Assembly: GCF_002879885.1 (NCBI RefSeq)
Contig: NZ_PNYA01000030.1
Location: forward strand, 1 to 64,000
DNA: 64,000 bases
Direction of reading: 5' to 3'
Origin: Trinickia dabaoshanensis
Lineage (GTDB): Bacteria > Pseudomonadota > Gammaproteobacteria > Burkholderiales > Burkholderiaceae
Positions 17,991 to 26,534 of this stretch are shown here, one piece after another. The notes under the pieces were generated by a model. It was not told where the DNA came from. It was given only the letters and a program-made list of their open reading frames with translations, and did not search any database. Numbering within the stretch: the first letter of the stretch is position 1; every line of letters starts with the position of its first letter. The position numbers and the translations under genes were made by a program.

Positions 17991-18980
17991 ATGCAGTTCA
18001 AGCAGCGCACCCTCATGCAGATTGCCGATATGATCTGCGGCAACTTCGTCGCCGACAAATCCTTATTCGTGTATCGCAGCAGCAGTCGCCTCTCCGAATT
18101 CTTCATGGACTGCGACACCGATTATGTTCACGACGGCTCGACGCGTCAGGCGTGGGTCGCCGAGACGCTGCGTGCAATCCTGGCTGAACCCCAGCCGGGC
18201 CCGAACACTCCCCCGGATACATTCGCCCGCGTCATCGAACGGCTCATGGACCAATCGGACGCCCAGAACGAGGGGCTCGACCGGCCGGGCGCCATGGCTA
18301 TGCTGGCAGCTGCTTTGGCCAGAGAGGGCTTCGAACCGTTTTACGCTGATGACAAGAAATGCTATCTCCGCCATATTGCGACCAACACGATCGCGACACC
18401 ACGGGCCAATCCCCACAGGCCGTTCTCGGCCGCCGAACTTGCGCGGCGCGAGCAATTGATCACGTATTTGGACAAGGCCTCGGAAGATGAACTGATCGAG
18501 GAAGTTCTGCTGCCGCTGTTTCGCCAGCTCGGATTCCACCGCATCACCGCTGCAGGTCATAAGGACAAAGCGCTCGAGTACGGCAAGGACGTTTGGATGA
18601 AATACATCCTACCCACGCAACACGTCTTGTATTTCGGGATTCAAGCGAAGAAGGGCAAGCTCGACGCTTCCGGCATGACCAAAGGCGAGAACGCTAATAT
18701 CGCCGAGATCTACAACCAGGTCGTGATGATGCTCGGACACGAAGTATTCGATCCGGAGATCGGCAAACGAGTGCTCGTCGACCATGCCTTCATCGTCGCC
18801 GGCGGAGAGATCACCAAACAAGCCAGAAACTGGCTCGGCAATAAGCTGGACGCGACAAAACGCAGCCAGGTGATGTTCATGGACCGTGAAGACATCCTGA
18901 ACCTGTTCGTGGTGACGAACCTCCCGCTGCCTTCGGGAGCCTTGCCGAAAGACAGCGACGACGACGATTTGCCGTTCTGA
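17991..18980 (+). CDS. Nuclease-like protein linked to the type I R-M operon
   Basis: This 329-residue protein starts at the ATG at 17991; the frame is open further upstream without a good start. The C-terminal half carries a PD-(D/E)xK-like pattern: Glu196 and Asp200 (EYGKD), then I-Q218-A-K220-KGK after a strand, as in Mrr-type QxK nucleases. The N-terminal part (SSSRLSEFF...DYVHDGSTRQAWVAETL) recalls the small helical domains at the start of some abortive-infection (AbiJ-like) proteins. It follows hsdS by 170 bases and is probably an accessory effector of the same defence locus. No close family is named with certainty. Confidence 0.65.
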   Translation: MQFKQRTLMQIADMICGNFVADKSLFVYRSSSRLSEFFMDCDTDYVHDGSTRQAWVAETLRAILAEPQPGPNTPPDTFARVIERLMDQSDAQNEGLDRPGAMAMLAAALAREGFEPFYADDKKCYLRHIATNTIATPRANPHRPFSAAELARREQLITYLDKASEDELIEEVLLPLFRQLGFHRITAAGHKDKALEYGKDVWMKYILPTQHVLYFGIQAKKGKLDASGMTKGENANIAEIYNQVVMMLGHEVFDPEIGKRVLVDHAFIVAGGEITKQARNWLGNKLDATKRSQVMFMDREDILNLFVVTNLPLPSGALPKDSDDDDLPF

Positions 18981-19399
18981 ACGAAGGCTGGACTTACCGA
19001 GCGACCGCTCGACTCTGATACCGGCCTTTCCAAATCCGACGGCTCGACCGGCAGCAACGGGTTGCAAATGGACCGTCGCGCGTCAAGCAACGGCCGTTCG
19101 ACATATCGAATGGACGGCGCAGCGACGCTACCTGTCCGCGTCCGCGGTGCGCACGCAGGACGACGGGCACGCGAAAAACCCGCCTGGTCACCCGCGGAGT
19201 TAATGCTTGCCCCCGCGGGCGCCGACCGTGGTCGCCAACGTCGAGCGGATAGGGAAATGAGAGCGCGGCCGACTCTGCAAGCGCGACTACGTTAGCGCCT
19301 AGCGTGCGCCGTTGTCCGGTCCATCCGAAGCGATCGCGGACCTGCTCACGGCCTGCCCCAACGCGCACTACGTCCGCACCGGAACACACCATTCGCGCA
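18981..19399. other. Intergenic stretch, no gene seen
   Basis: G+C-rich sequence between the nuclease-like gene and a convergent small membrane-protein gene. No convincing coding frame or terminator was found. Confidence 0.4.
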
Positions 19400-19660
19400 T
19401 TACTTGCGCGGTTGTTGATGATTATCCGTAGTCGGCGTGCCCCGCGTGCTTCTGCGAGCCTTCGGCATGTCGTCGCACGAGGGCTGTGCGGCACGCAGCG
19501 GCAAGGTCAACGCCACGACCACAACGCCCACGAGCAGTAGCGCGATGCAGCAGACGAACATGGCGCCGCCGGATTGGTGCTTGTCGAGCTGCGCGACGAA
19601 GTTGCTGCACGCATCGACGAATGCGGCGGCCTGGTTGATGTTTTCGACATGGTGCTTCAT
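19400..19660 (-). CDS. Small single-pass membrane protein
   Basis: The 86-residue product has a polar, helical N-terminus (ENINQAAAFVDACSNFVAQL), one strong hydrophobic helix (AMFVCCIALLLVGVVVVALTL) and a basic/polar tail. A GGAG lies about 13 bases before the ATG. Function unknown; it is not part of a visible operon. Confidence 0.45.
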   Translation of the reverse strand: MKHHVENINQAAAFVDACSNFVAQLDKHQSGGAMFVCCIALLLVGVVVVALTLPLRAAQPSCDDMPKARRSTRGTPTTDNHQQPRK

Positions 19661-20580
19661 TGGCTCACGGAGCTCCGGTGGTTAGAGCCAATATCTAGGT
19701 ATGACGTGTTAAACACTTCGAGCACTCCCGCTTTTAGATGCCCCCAATCGTGGCGTCACGACCGAATCCCGTATCCAGCCGTTTTGCGTGTAGAGCGCCG
19801 GGGCACGCATCACGACGCGCGTCTGTCAATCTACAGACGGCAATTCAGCTGAGCGAGCGAAGAACGGCGCCTATGAGCCGGTCTTTTCCGCGTCCAACAC
19901 GTGACTGGTGCCTGGGGCTGTTGAGGGAGGGGGCAGGGCCGGGAGTGGCGTTTCAAACCAGAAGTGACACCCGATTTATGTGGCGATGCAGCACAATATC
20001 TAGTGCATGAGTGACTGATTTTACCTAGATATAGTGGTGTTTTTGGCTACGATATGAGATAATGCGCTGCCCGTGAACAGCCGTCATGTTCCGGGCCGCA
20101 CTGGTCGCGATAGCAATGAGCCGTACGTGGGGCTGCTGCCAAGAAAACCGCGCAATCCTGGGCGTTGCCGAAGCTTGAGCCGGTGCAAATCCGCGTCTAG
20201 GTAGGCTGGCAGTGGATTGGCCTATAGGGCATGTGGGAGGGACAGAAAGGCGCAATGCGTCGTTGGACGGCCCCATGTAAAAATCCGCGACCCATCGGGT
20301 GCTGAAATCTCCGCTCCAAACCCACACTTAAGCGCCGTGGGGTAGGGGGCAATATCGGCTGAAAATTCACGCTGGCGAAGCCTGCAAAATGCCTCGAAAT
20401 AAGGGGTAAAAGACTGCGCGGCGCAAATTTGGCCCAAAAATCGCGCAAAGGTTCTCCCTGCCTGTGGATAACTTGCGCTTACGTACAATGGAGCAGCTAA
20501 GCTCACCAGCCGAGTCGCCCGGCGAGCGGCGCTTAGTCCAGCGGTATATCTGTCAACTTGTTGGGTAAATCGAATCGCTC
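19661..20580. other. Long non-coding stretch with AT-rich repeat boxes
   Basis: No credible protein frame is present. The sequence holds copies of a short box: CAATATCTAG at 19689 and at 19994 (direct), and TATCTAGGTA at 19692 versus TACCTAGATA at 20022 (inverted). A possible promoter for the next gene has TACAAT at 20483. Confidence 0.4.
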
Positions 20581-21459
20581 GTGATCAGCAACGAAAAAGA
20601 ACAAGTGCATCTGGCGCATGCCTATGACGAGGCGCGCGCTTTTCTTGCGATGAGCCCCCACACTCAAGCGCAGTCCGCCTGGCTGGCGAGCATCCGCGAC
20701 GATCGGGACACTCGGAAGTTTTTCCTAGGCGACGCAATTCGCGGCAGCACGGGTTTTGCGGTAGCAGTGGCCGTGCTGGTCGCCAAGGCTTACGTGGTGT
20801 GCGCGGAAAGTGGCGAGGAAACACCGACGCCAACGATCAAGCAGATTGAAGGCCTGAAGGCCAGCGCCAGCGTTCTGGAGTTGAAGCTGGGAGCGGCGGA
20901 GTGGGTCGTACCCGAGGCGCGACGGCCTGAATTTCGCGAGCCATTGCGCCGGCTAGCGTCGGCGCCTTCGGCTCTGGCGCCTCGCGCGGCGGGACGCCCA
21001 CCGCTACTCAAGCGACGGCAGTTTGTCCTGTCCCTCGCCGAATCACTGTACGAACTAAGCGCCACGTTCGACATCAAGCTGCTTATGATCGCGGCCATCA
21101 AAGGCTGGGAAGACACGGGCGAGCGGCAGATTCGCGACATCCTCACTGAGACGGTCAGATCTTCGATCGTTTCGGCGGTGCGGGCGCGACGGGCGAGACA
21201 AATCGAAAGCGAGAATGCCACCTTTGCACTACTCAACCGCGTTAGCGTGGGCCCCCAGTCGCAGGCCGAGGCCAAGAGGACAGACACGCGCAGCGACGCC
21301 GAAAAGATCGTCGCAGGGCTAGAACTGTTTCGCAGCCTCACAGACCCGACTGCGTCGATATTGATCGTCGACGCCGTACGAGGCATAGCCGAAGAACTCG
21401 GCCTTTTGCCTGACGCGCAAGCGGACGGCGACGGCGGTAATGGAAGCGTTTCGGAGTGA
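20581..21459 (+). CDS. Protein of unknown function in the defence-island region
   Basis: This 292-residue protein would start at a GTG. It is helical, with no membrane segment. A hydrophobic Gly/Val stretch (GSTGFAVAVAVLVAKAYVV) lies near residues 60-80, followed by a Pro/Ala linker and a second helical domain (LSLAESLYELSATFDIKLLMIAAIKGWED). No family is recognised. It precedes a small HTH gene and the GHKL ATPase on the same strand. Confidence 0.55.
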   Translation: MISNEKEQVHLAHAYDEARAFLAMSPHTQAQSAWLASIRDDRDTRKFFLGDAIRGSTGFAVAVAVLVAKAYVVCAESGEETPTPTIKQIEGLKASASVLELKLGAAEWVVPEARRPEFREPLRRLASAPSALAPRAAGRPPLLKRRQFVLSLAESLYELSATFDIKLLMIAAIKGWEDTGERQIRDILTETVRSSIVSAVRARRARQIESENATFALLNRVSVGPQSQAEAKRTDTRSDAEKIVAGLELFRSLTDPTASILIVDAVRGIAEELGLLPDAQADGDGGNGSVSE

Positions 21460-21564
21460 ATTTCCGCCGGCGCTAATTGGTGGCCCGGCCGCCGAAATAT
21501 CGTAGCAACAAATGAGGGGCGGCAGCCGAACATAGCGTCCATCTTGACCGCTCCCAGGAATCTC

Positions 21565-21948
21565 ATGGACGCCGCCGCAGTATGCAAAAAAAGCAGAGCC
21601 GCATTTGCCGCCATTCTTGACTGCATTCCGGGCAATAGCGCCGTGTGTCAGCGCGCGCGCATGCTCGCCGCGATGCGTCAGTTCGAATACGTTACGACGC
21701 TCGAAGCCATGCGCTTCCTTGATGTCTACGATCCGCGTCCGCGCGTCCATGAATTGCGACGCGCGGGGTATTGGATCCACACAACCCATGCGATGCAGGC
21801 TACCGAGAGCGGAACGTCTCATGTCGTGGGTGCCTACTCGCTCCCGGGGCCTAACGCCCCTATCGTGCGATCTTCGCGAATTGACGGCTGGGTGCAAATG
21901 ACGCTCCCATGGAGTCATGCGTCCCGCTTGAGCGACGCGGGTCTCTGA
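21565..21948 (+). CDS. Small helix-turn-helix protein
   Basis: The start at 21565 has an AGGA 8 bases upstream; a TTG at 21544 is the alternative. The segment RMLAAMRQFEYVTTLEAMRFL, then VHELRRAGYWI, matches the phage/plasmid HTH family (HTH_39-like) in which a Leu/Asp helix is followed by an RxxGxxI wing. It could regulate this region or be a phage-derived remnant. DNA binding is inferred from the motif. Confidence 0.6.
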   Translation: MDAAAVCKKSRAAFAAILDCIPGNSAVCQRARMLAAMRQFEYVTTLEAMRFLDVYDPRPRVHELRRAGYWIHTTHAMQATESGTSHVVGAYSLPGPNAPIVRSSRIDGWVQMTLPWSHASRLSDAGL

Positions 21949-22140
21949 CACGATCGCCACTCGTCATAAGGTAGAGGGAACTGGGAAGCGATTTTGCAGT
22001 ATATTATCGAAACACAGACATACGAATCGGGAAACTTGCACTCGCCCCACCAAATAGCTCTGGGCAGACGTCCAAGAGAATCTGACGTTAGCTTTGAACC
22101 GCATCTGAGAGCGGAACGAGACCTAATTCGCATCTAAGAA

Positions 22141-23235
22141 ATGTTTACCGAAATTGAAAGTCTACTGCGAGAGAATCCTGGGCTTAAAGCCAAAGTCATC
22201 GCCAGCAAGATTGGCAAGGATAGGAGTGAAGTTAACGCGTTTTTATACGCGCAAAGCGAACGGTTTCGGAAAGATGACGAACATCGTTGGTATCTGACGC
22301 GGCCTCATGAGCTTCGAATTTCGCTTCCCGCGGATACCTGGGTCAATGCGAAGCTTTTTGAAGATGCACTTGAACGGGGTGATTCGCCGCTCGCATCGCC
22401 CTGTAATAGTATCGTAATTATTCTTTCAAAAGATAGTAAGTTACTCCTTGATGCTATGGCGCGACTGTTGGCGCTCTGTAACCAGCTTGCGCGCGACGGG
22501 AAGACAGTGTTTGTCGACTGTAGCAATGCCATCTCCACCCATGGCTACTTCGACAGGGTCGGATTTTTTCGCTTGCTTGACCCTAGAGTCAATGTAAAAC
22601 CATCTCGGCCGCAACAATCCCGAGCGGATATCTACGAGGCCGGAAATGATGGACTCGTAGAGATGGCGATGATAGAGCCTACATCGCCAGACGAAAATAT
22701 TCCCCTCCGGCTGCAAGAATGTTTCAAGAAAATAGCGGACTCCAAATATTGGACAGGCATATTTACCGTGCTGACGGAGCTATTCAATAACGTCCGAGAT
22801 CACTCGCAGACATCGATCGCGGGATTTGCCGCCCTCCAATACTATCGGAAAGGGCGCAAGAGGCACGTTCAAGCGGTATTTTCTGACAGTGGGCGGGGTA
22901 TTTGGGGAACCTTGGGGCCAATTTTGGAAACGAAATACTCGCCATTGGCAAAGCGGATTCGTCAATCGGGTATTCACGAAGGTGTCGCGTTAATACAAGA
23001 AATTTTTCGTGAGGGTGGCATTAGCAGTAACGATGACGATGGAAGAGGACTTGGTTTAAAGCGAACCGCGGATTTCGCACACAAATTTAACGCTCAAATC
23101 ACCGTCCGGCAGCATAAATACGAAGTCGAGGTGCACTATAGCGAAAGCGGCCAAATCGAATTTTCGAGCCGGATGGACATGCACGAGCTTGAGGGAACTC
23201 ACGTCTGCTTTGACTTTTTCCTTGACGGGACGTAA
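22141..23235 (+). CDS. GHKL-type ATPase with N-terminal winged helix and STAS-like middle
   Basis: The 364-residue protein has three parts. Residues 1-53 look like a winged helix (LKAKVIASKIGKDRSEVNAFLY). Residues 90-160 have a STAS-like pattern (IVIILSKDSK, then VFVDCSNA). Residues 195-360 form a histidine-kinase-type ATP-binding fold: N-box ELFNNVRDH (213-221), G1 box DSGRG (249-253), G2 box GRGLGL (301-306). There is no His phosphorylation domain or membrane segment, so this is not an ordinary sensor kinase. Such folds act as protein kinases of the SpoIIAB type or as MutL/Hsp90-like switches. The next gene encodes a STAS/winged-helix partner. Confidence 0.75.
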   Translation: MFTEIESLLRENPGLKAKVIASKIGKDRSEVNAFLYAQSERFRKDDEHRWYLTRPHELRISLPADTWVNAKLFEDALERGDSPLASPCNSIVIILSKDSKLLLDAMARLLALCNQLARDGKTVFVDCSNAISTHGYFDRVGFFRLLDPRVNVKPSRPQQSRADIYEAGNDGLVEMAMIEPTSPDENIPLRLQECFKKIADSKYWTGIFTVLTELFNNVRDHSQTSIAGFAALQYYRKGRKRHVQAVFSDSGRGIWGTLGPILETKYSPLAKRIRQSGIHEGVALIQEIFREGGISSNDDDGRGLGLKRTADFAHKFNAQITVRQHKYEVEVHYSESGQIEFSSRMDMHELEGTHVCFDFFLDGT

Positions 23236-23257
23236 ATGTTCTCTTTAAATTACCGGC

Positions 23258-23809
23258 ATGAACCAGACTACACACCTTATCAAACTTCGTGAGCTGACCG
23301 GGACTACGCAGCCGTTCGGCAACGTCCAAGGCAAGGAAGCTTACAGAAAGCTGTCAGAAGAGATCGATCGACATCCAGAGGCGGCGGTGTTTGGTATTTC
23401 CCTCCAAGACATCGAGGCGACCGACGCTTCTTTCCCGCGAGAGAGCGTGGTTTCGGTAGCGAAACACTACCGGGGGGAGAAAGGCCTGTTCCTCGTCGAT
23501 ATGGATGATCGGGATTTGGTCGACAACTGGAAGTACGCTTGCCAAGCAAAGGAGCAACCCTTGGTGATCTGGCGAGGTGAGTCGTTCGAGCCGATCGGTC
23601 CCGATATGAGTTCGTCGAGTAGAGACCTCCTCAACTACGTTCTCGAGCACAAATGTGTCCTCGCTTCGCAGGTCGCCTCCGACCTCGGGCTCTCCGTCCA
23701 AAACGCCAGCACTCGACTCAAACGCCTCGTGGCTGACGGCTACATTTTGCGAACCGAAGACATCGCGAACACGGGCGGCATCGAGTACAGGTACAACGCG
23801 ATCCGATAA
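23258..23809 (+). CDS. STAS-like domain plus winged helix, partner of the GHKL ATPase
   Basis: The 183-residue protein has a STAS-like region at about 20-115 (AVFGISLQDIEATDASFPRE, then GLFLVDMDDRDLVDNW), as in DUF4325-type anti-anti-sigma relatives. A winged helix follows at 120-183 (LASQVASDLGLSVQNASTRLKRLVADGYI). It starts 22 bases after the ATPase gene. An ATPase/STAS pair with DNA-binding ends suggests a partner-switching transcription regulator. Its target might be the ubiquitin-like operon 134 bases downstream; that link is inference. Confidence 0.7.
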   Translation: MNQTTHLIKLRELTGTTQPFGNVQGKEAYRKLSEEIDRHPEAAVFGISLQDIEATDASFPRESVVSVAKHYRGEKGLFLVDMDDRDLVDNWKYACQAKEQPLVIWRGESFEPIGPDMSSSSRDLLNYVLEHKCVLASQVASDLGLSVQNASTRLKRLVADGYILRTEDIANTGGIEYRYNAIR

Positions 23810-23942
23810 ATCTGCTTAAACAGCTTGCACGAAGCAGAACTGCGGTGATATGCTTTGTGCACAGCCTCGGTCCGTTGGTGCGGGCCATGGTAAACGGCTT
23901 CGTTTAACCAGAATGAGGCGCTATTGATACAGGAACGTCATC

Positions 23943-24380
23943 ATGCGCGACACAAATTTCGACGAAAAAGCCGATCTCCAGACGGCGCCCGACGGCGATC
24001 ATGGCGGCATTGATTCCCTCGTGCCGAATTCACTGGGCAGCGAATTTGCACAAGCGCTGCGTAAGGTGGAGGCAGCCGAGGGAGAAATCGCGGAAGGTAA
24101 AGCGGATCTCGACGAGGCCATCCATGAGCTCGATGAGCTTGAGCACTCCCATTCCGTCCAAATCATCGTCAATACCAAGCAAGTCGAGATGCCGCATAAC
24201 CGGGCGAATGGACTGGCGATCAAAGAACGCGCGATCGCCGTCGGCGTGAATATCAAGCTCGACTTTGTTCTGTTCGCTGAGCTCGGGGATGGCCGGCAGG
24301 AAGTGGTCAAGGACAACCAGGTGATTCACCTGCACAGTGAGCAGCGTTTCGAGGCGATCGACAATGACGACCACTCCTGA
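23943..24380 (+). CDS. Ubiquitin-like protein with multi-ubiquitin-family beta-grasp domain
   Basis: The 145-residue product has an acidic, coiled N-terminus (about 1-67; EIAEGKADLDEAIHELDELE). One ubiquitin-like domain (68-145) follows, with the family pattern VQIIVNTKQVEM, AIKERAIAVGV, DFVLFAELGDG and the closing strand QRFEAID. This fits the bacterial multi-ubiquitin (Multi_ubiq) family but has only one domain. It ends in NDDHS, with no terminal Gly-Gly. The next gene overlaps its end, and E2-like and E1/JAB genes follow. It is probably the modifier that is conjugated or sensed. Confidence 0.78.
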   Translation: MRDTNFDEKADLQTAPDGDHGGIDSLVPNSLGSEFAQALRKVEAAEGEIAEGKADLDEAIHELDELEHSHSVQIIVNTKQVEMPHNRANGLAIKERAIAVGVNIKLDFVLFAELGDGRQEVVKDNQVIHLHSEQRFEAIDNDDHS

Positions 24381-24774
24381 TTTCACCGGTCTGAAGGCGG
24401 AGGTCGTCAAGGCGATCCAGGGCGTGATCCAGCAGTTTCAACCGATGGAGTTCCACCTCGAGGCCGACGGCGCTGGTGGAGCGAGGATTCGCTTTGGGCC
24501 TGTCTCACTCGGAGACCCTTACGTACAGAGGGAGACATGGATCGGAGCTCATATCCCGCCGCTCGTGCCGTATGCAGACATCTACCCCGTCTTCGTGCGT
24601 GGCGATTTGCTTCGAGCTGATGAGAAGGCGCTCGTTGTGCCTATGACTCGAAACCATATCTTCATGGAACAGCCAGCCGTCCAGGTCTCGCTTCGATCGA
24701 ATCGGCGCGACGCGATCCGGGAAACGGTCTCCATAAAGCTCCTGAAGGTGATTCACTGGGTGAAAAGTCAATGA
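24364..24774 (+). CDS. E2-like protein of a bacterial ubiquitin-like pathway, lacking cysteine
   Basis: The start at 24364 (MTTTPDF) overlaps the Ubl stop by 17 bases; an in-frame ATG at 24337 is less likely. The 136-residue product has an E2/UBC-like pattern: the strands IRFGPVSLG and YADIYPVFV, then AVQVSLRS and a final helix (SIKLLKVIHWV). No cysteine occurs anywhere, so it cannot form the usual thioester. It may be a diverged E2 using another residue, or a structural adaptor. Its stop overlaps the E1 start (ATGA). Confidence 0.7.
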   Translation: MTTTPDFTGLKAEVVKAIQGVIQQFQPMEFHLEADGAGGARIRFGPVSLGDPYVQRETWIGAHIPPLVPYADIYPVFVRGDLLRADEKALVVPMTRNHIFMEQPAVQVSLRSNRRDAIRETVSIKLLKVIHWVKSQ

Positions 24775-26210
24775 TTACGAAATGCTCCCTGGTCTTGCCC
24801 CGCCATCTTCAAGAAACCATCCTCCGACATTTATTCCCCGGCGACAGTGACGAGCATGCGCTTGTGATCCTTGCGGGTGTTGCCGATTTCGATGGGCATC
24901 GACGGCTACTCGCGCGCGAGGTTGTCGTCGCTCGCGACGGCATCGATAGCGTCCCAGGCCGGTACGGGTACAAGATGATGAAGGCTGAATTCATTCAGCC
25001 GCTGATTCGACGCTGCAGGAAGGAGAGACTTGCCTATATCTCTGTGCATAATCACGGCGGTGAAGGCTCGGTGGCATTCAGTCAAGCTGACCTTACCTCG
25101 CATGAGCGTGGCTATCCAGCGTTGCTGGACCTTGCCGGTGGGATGCCGGTCGGAGCAGCTGTATATGCACGCAATGCAATTGCAGGCGACATTTGGATGC
25201 CGGACGGTACGCGCATGCCGCTTGAAGAGACGCGCGTTCTTGGAATCAACATTGAGCGGTTGTACGACTCGCCTCGTTCCAAGCATGCTGCGAATTCGCC
25301 GTTCCACACGAGGCAACTGCTCATGTTCGGCGAAGCTGGACAAGCAAAGCTTGCGCAGGCACGTATCGGCGTGATTGGTGCTGGGGGTGTTGGATCATTG
25401 CTGGTGGAGTATTTGGCACGCCTCGGTGTCGGCACCATCGTCGTCATAGATGACGACCGCATTGCATTGTCGAACCTGTCGCGCGTGGTAGGCGCCACGC
25501 GATGGGATGCGCGTTACCCCTTTTCTTTAGACTGCATGCCGAAGATTGTGCGCGAATTTGCCGAACGGCACTCGGCCAAAAAAGTGAAAGTTGCGCAGCG
25601 CGCTGCACGACGGGCCAATCCGAATTGCAATGTCGAATGCATCGATGGCGATTTTGCGGCCCCGTCCTGCGCCAGCCAGTTTTTGGGATGCGACTTCTTG
25701 TTTTTGGCTGCCGATTCGATGCGTGCGCGCCTCCTTTTCAACGCAATTGTTCAGCAGTACTACATCCCTGGCATTCAGATCGGCACGAAAATCAAGAGTC
25801 AGGCCGACGCGAAGTCGCTCGACGACGCGTTCAGTGCTGAGCGTTGGGTTCTTCCATCATGCAACTGCCTTTGGTGCTCGGGAATGATTTCACCTTACCT
25901 GCTTGCGGTCGAAGCAAAGTCCCCGGTAGAGCGTAAAGATCAGGATTATGGGACCTTGGAAGCAAACCCAAGCGTTATCACGATGAATGCAATAGGGGCA
26001 AGTATGGCCGCTAACGACTTCCTGATGTCTTTTCTGAGACTCCACGATGAAGCGGCGGCCGTGACCCCCCGGCGGGTCAAGCATCTTTCCCGCGCTACGA
26101 TCCACGAGACTTATCCGGCGGACCCTCACTGCCCGGAATGCTCCGCGACCGATGGGTCTCGACTGGGGAGGGGCGATGCAGCGGAGTTGCCGACGATACT
26201 GCCATCATAG
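24771..26210 (+). CDS. E1-like ThiF-fold enzyme fused to an N-terminal JAB/JAMM peptidase
   Basis: The 479-residue protein has two domains. Residues 1-170 are a JAB/JAMM metalloprotease with the zinc/catalytic set His93-x-His95, Ser104 and Asp107 (HNHGG...FSQAD) and a likely acidic partner at Glu28/29. Residues 195-430 are an E1/ThiF adenylyltransferase with the GAGGVGS nucleotide loop (203-209) and the VVIDDDRIALSNLSR segment. Cysteines 364/366/369 and 454/457 (CPEC) could bind zinc. It could adenylate the Ubl and also trim or remove it. It is the last gene of the coupled three-gene operon. Confidence 0.88.
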   Translation: MITKCSLVLPRHLQETILRHLFPGDSDEHALVILAGVADFDGHRRLLAREVVVARDGIDSVPGRYGYKMMKAEFIQPLIRRCRKERLAYISVHNHGGEGSVAFSQADLTSHERGYPALLDLAGGMPVGAAVYARNAIAGDIWMPDGTRMPLEETRVLGINIERLYDSPRSKHAANSPFHTRQLLMFGEAGQAKLAQARIGVIGAGGVGSLLVEYLARLGVGTIVVIDDDRIALSNLSRVVGATRWDARYPFSLDCMPKIVREFAERHSAKKVKVAQRAARRANPNCNVECIDGDFAAPSCASQFLGCDFLFLAADSMRARLLFNAIVQQYYIPGIQIGTKIKSQADAKSLDDAFSAERWVLPSCNCLWCSGMISPYLLAVEAKSPVERKDQDYGTLEANPSVITMNAIGASMAANDFLMSFLRLHDEAAAVTPRRVKHLSRATIHETYPADPHCPECSATDGSRLGRGDAAELPTILPS

Positions 26211-26255
26211 CGGGTCGGGCTCGGGTGCATCGTGGTGTCCGCAAGGATGTAGCGA

Positions 26256-26534
26256 TCACTTCGCCTGGCGCTGCCTCGTTCGCACGATTGCGCCGGATAT
26301 GAACCACGCGACTACGAACGACAGAACGAACGACGCGACCAACAACGTGTTGAGGACGACATCGCCTTCGCCCTCGACGCCGATCACGCCAAAGAATTTG
26401 AGCAACGGGTCAAAGGTATCCCAGCCGTGACCTCGGGCCATCCAATTGCCGAACCACGGACTGCGGCCGATGCCGATCGCTATAGGAAAGGCCAGCGCGA
26501 GCGCCGCAAGCAACGAAACAAAAAATCGCTTCAT
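26256..26534 (-). CDS. Small membrane protein, candidate immunity protein
   Basis: The 92-residue product has an N-terminal signal anchor (FFVSLLAALALAFPIAIGIG), a short periplasmic region and a second hydrophobic segment (VLNTLLVASFVLSFVVAWFISGAIV). Its ATG overlaps the stop of the DUF2778/Tlde1-like gene, so the two were translated together. Small membrane or periplasmic proteins next to Tlde1-type toxins act as Tldi-like immunity proteins. The assignment is from context only. Confidence 0.55.
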   Translation of the reverse strand: MKRFFVSLLAALALAFPIAIGIGRSPWFGNWMARGHGWDTFDPLLKFFGVIGVEGEGDVVLNTLLVASFVLSFVVAWFISGAIVRTRQRQAK

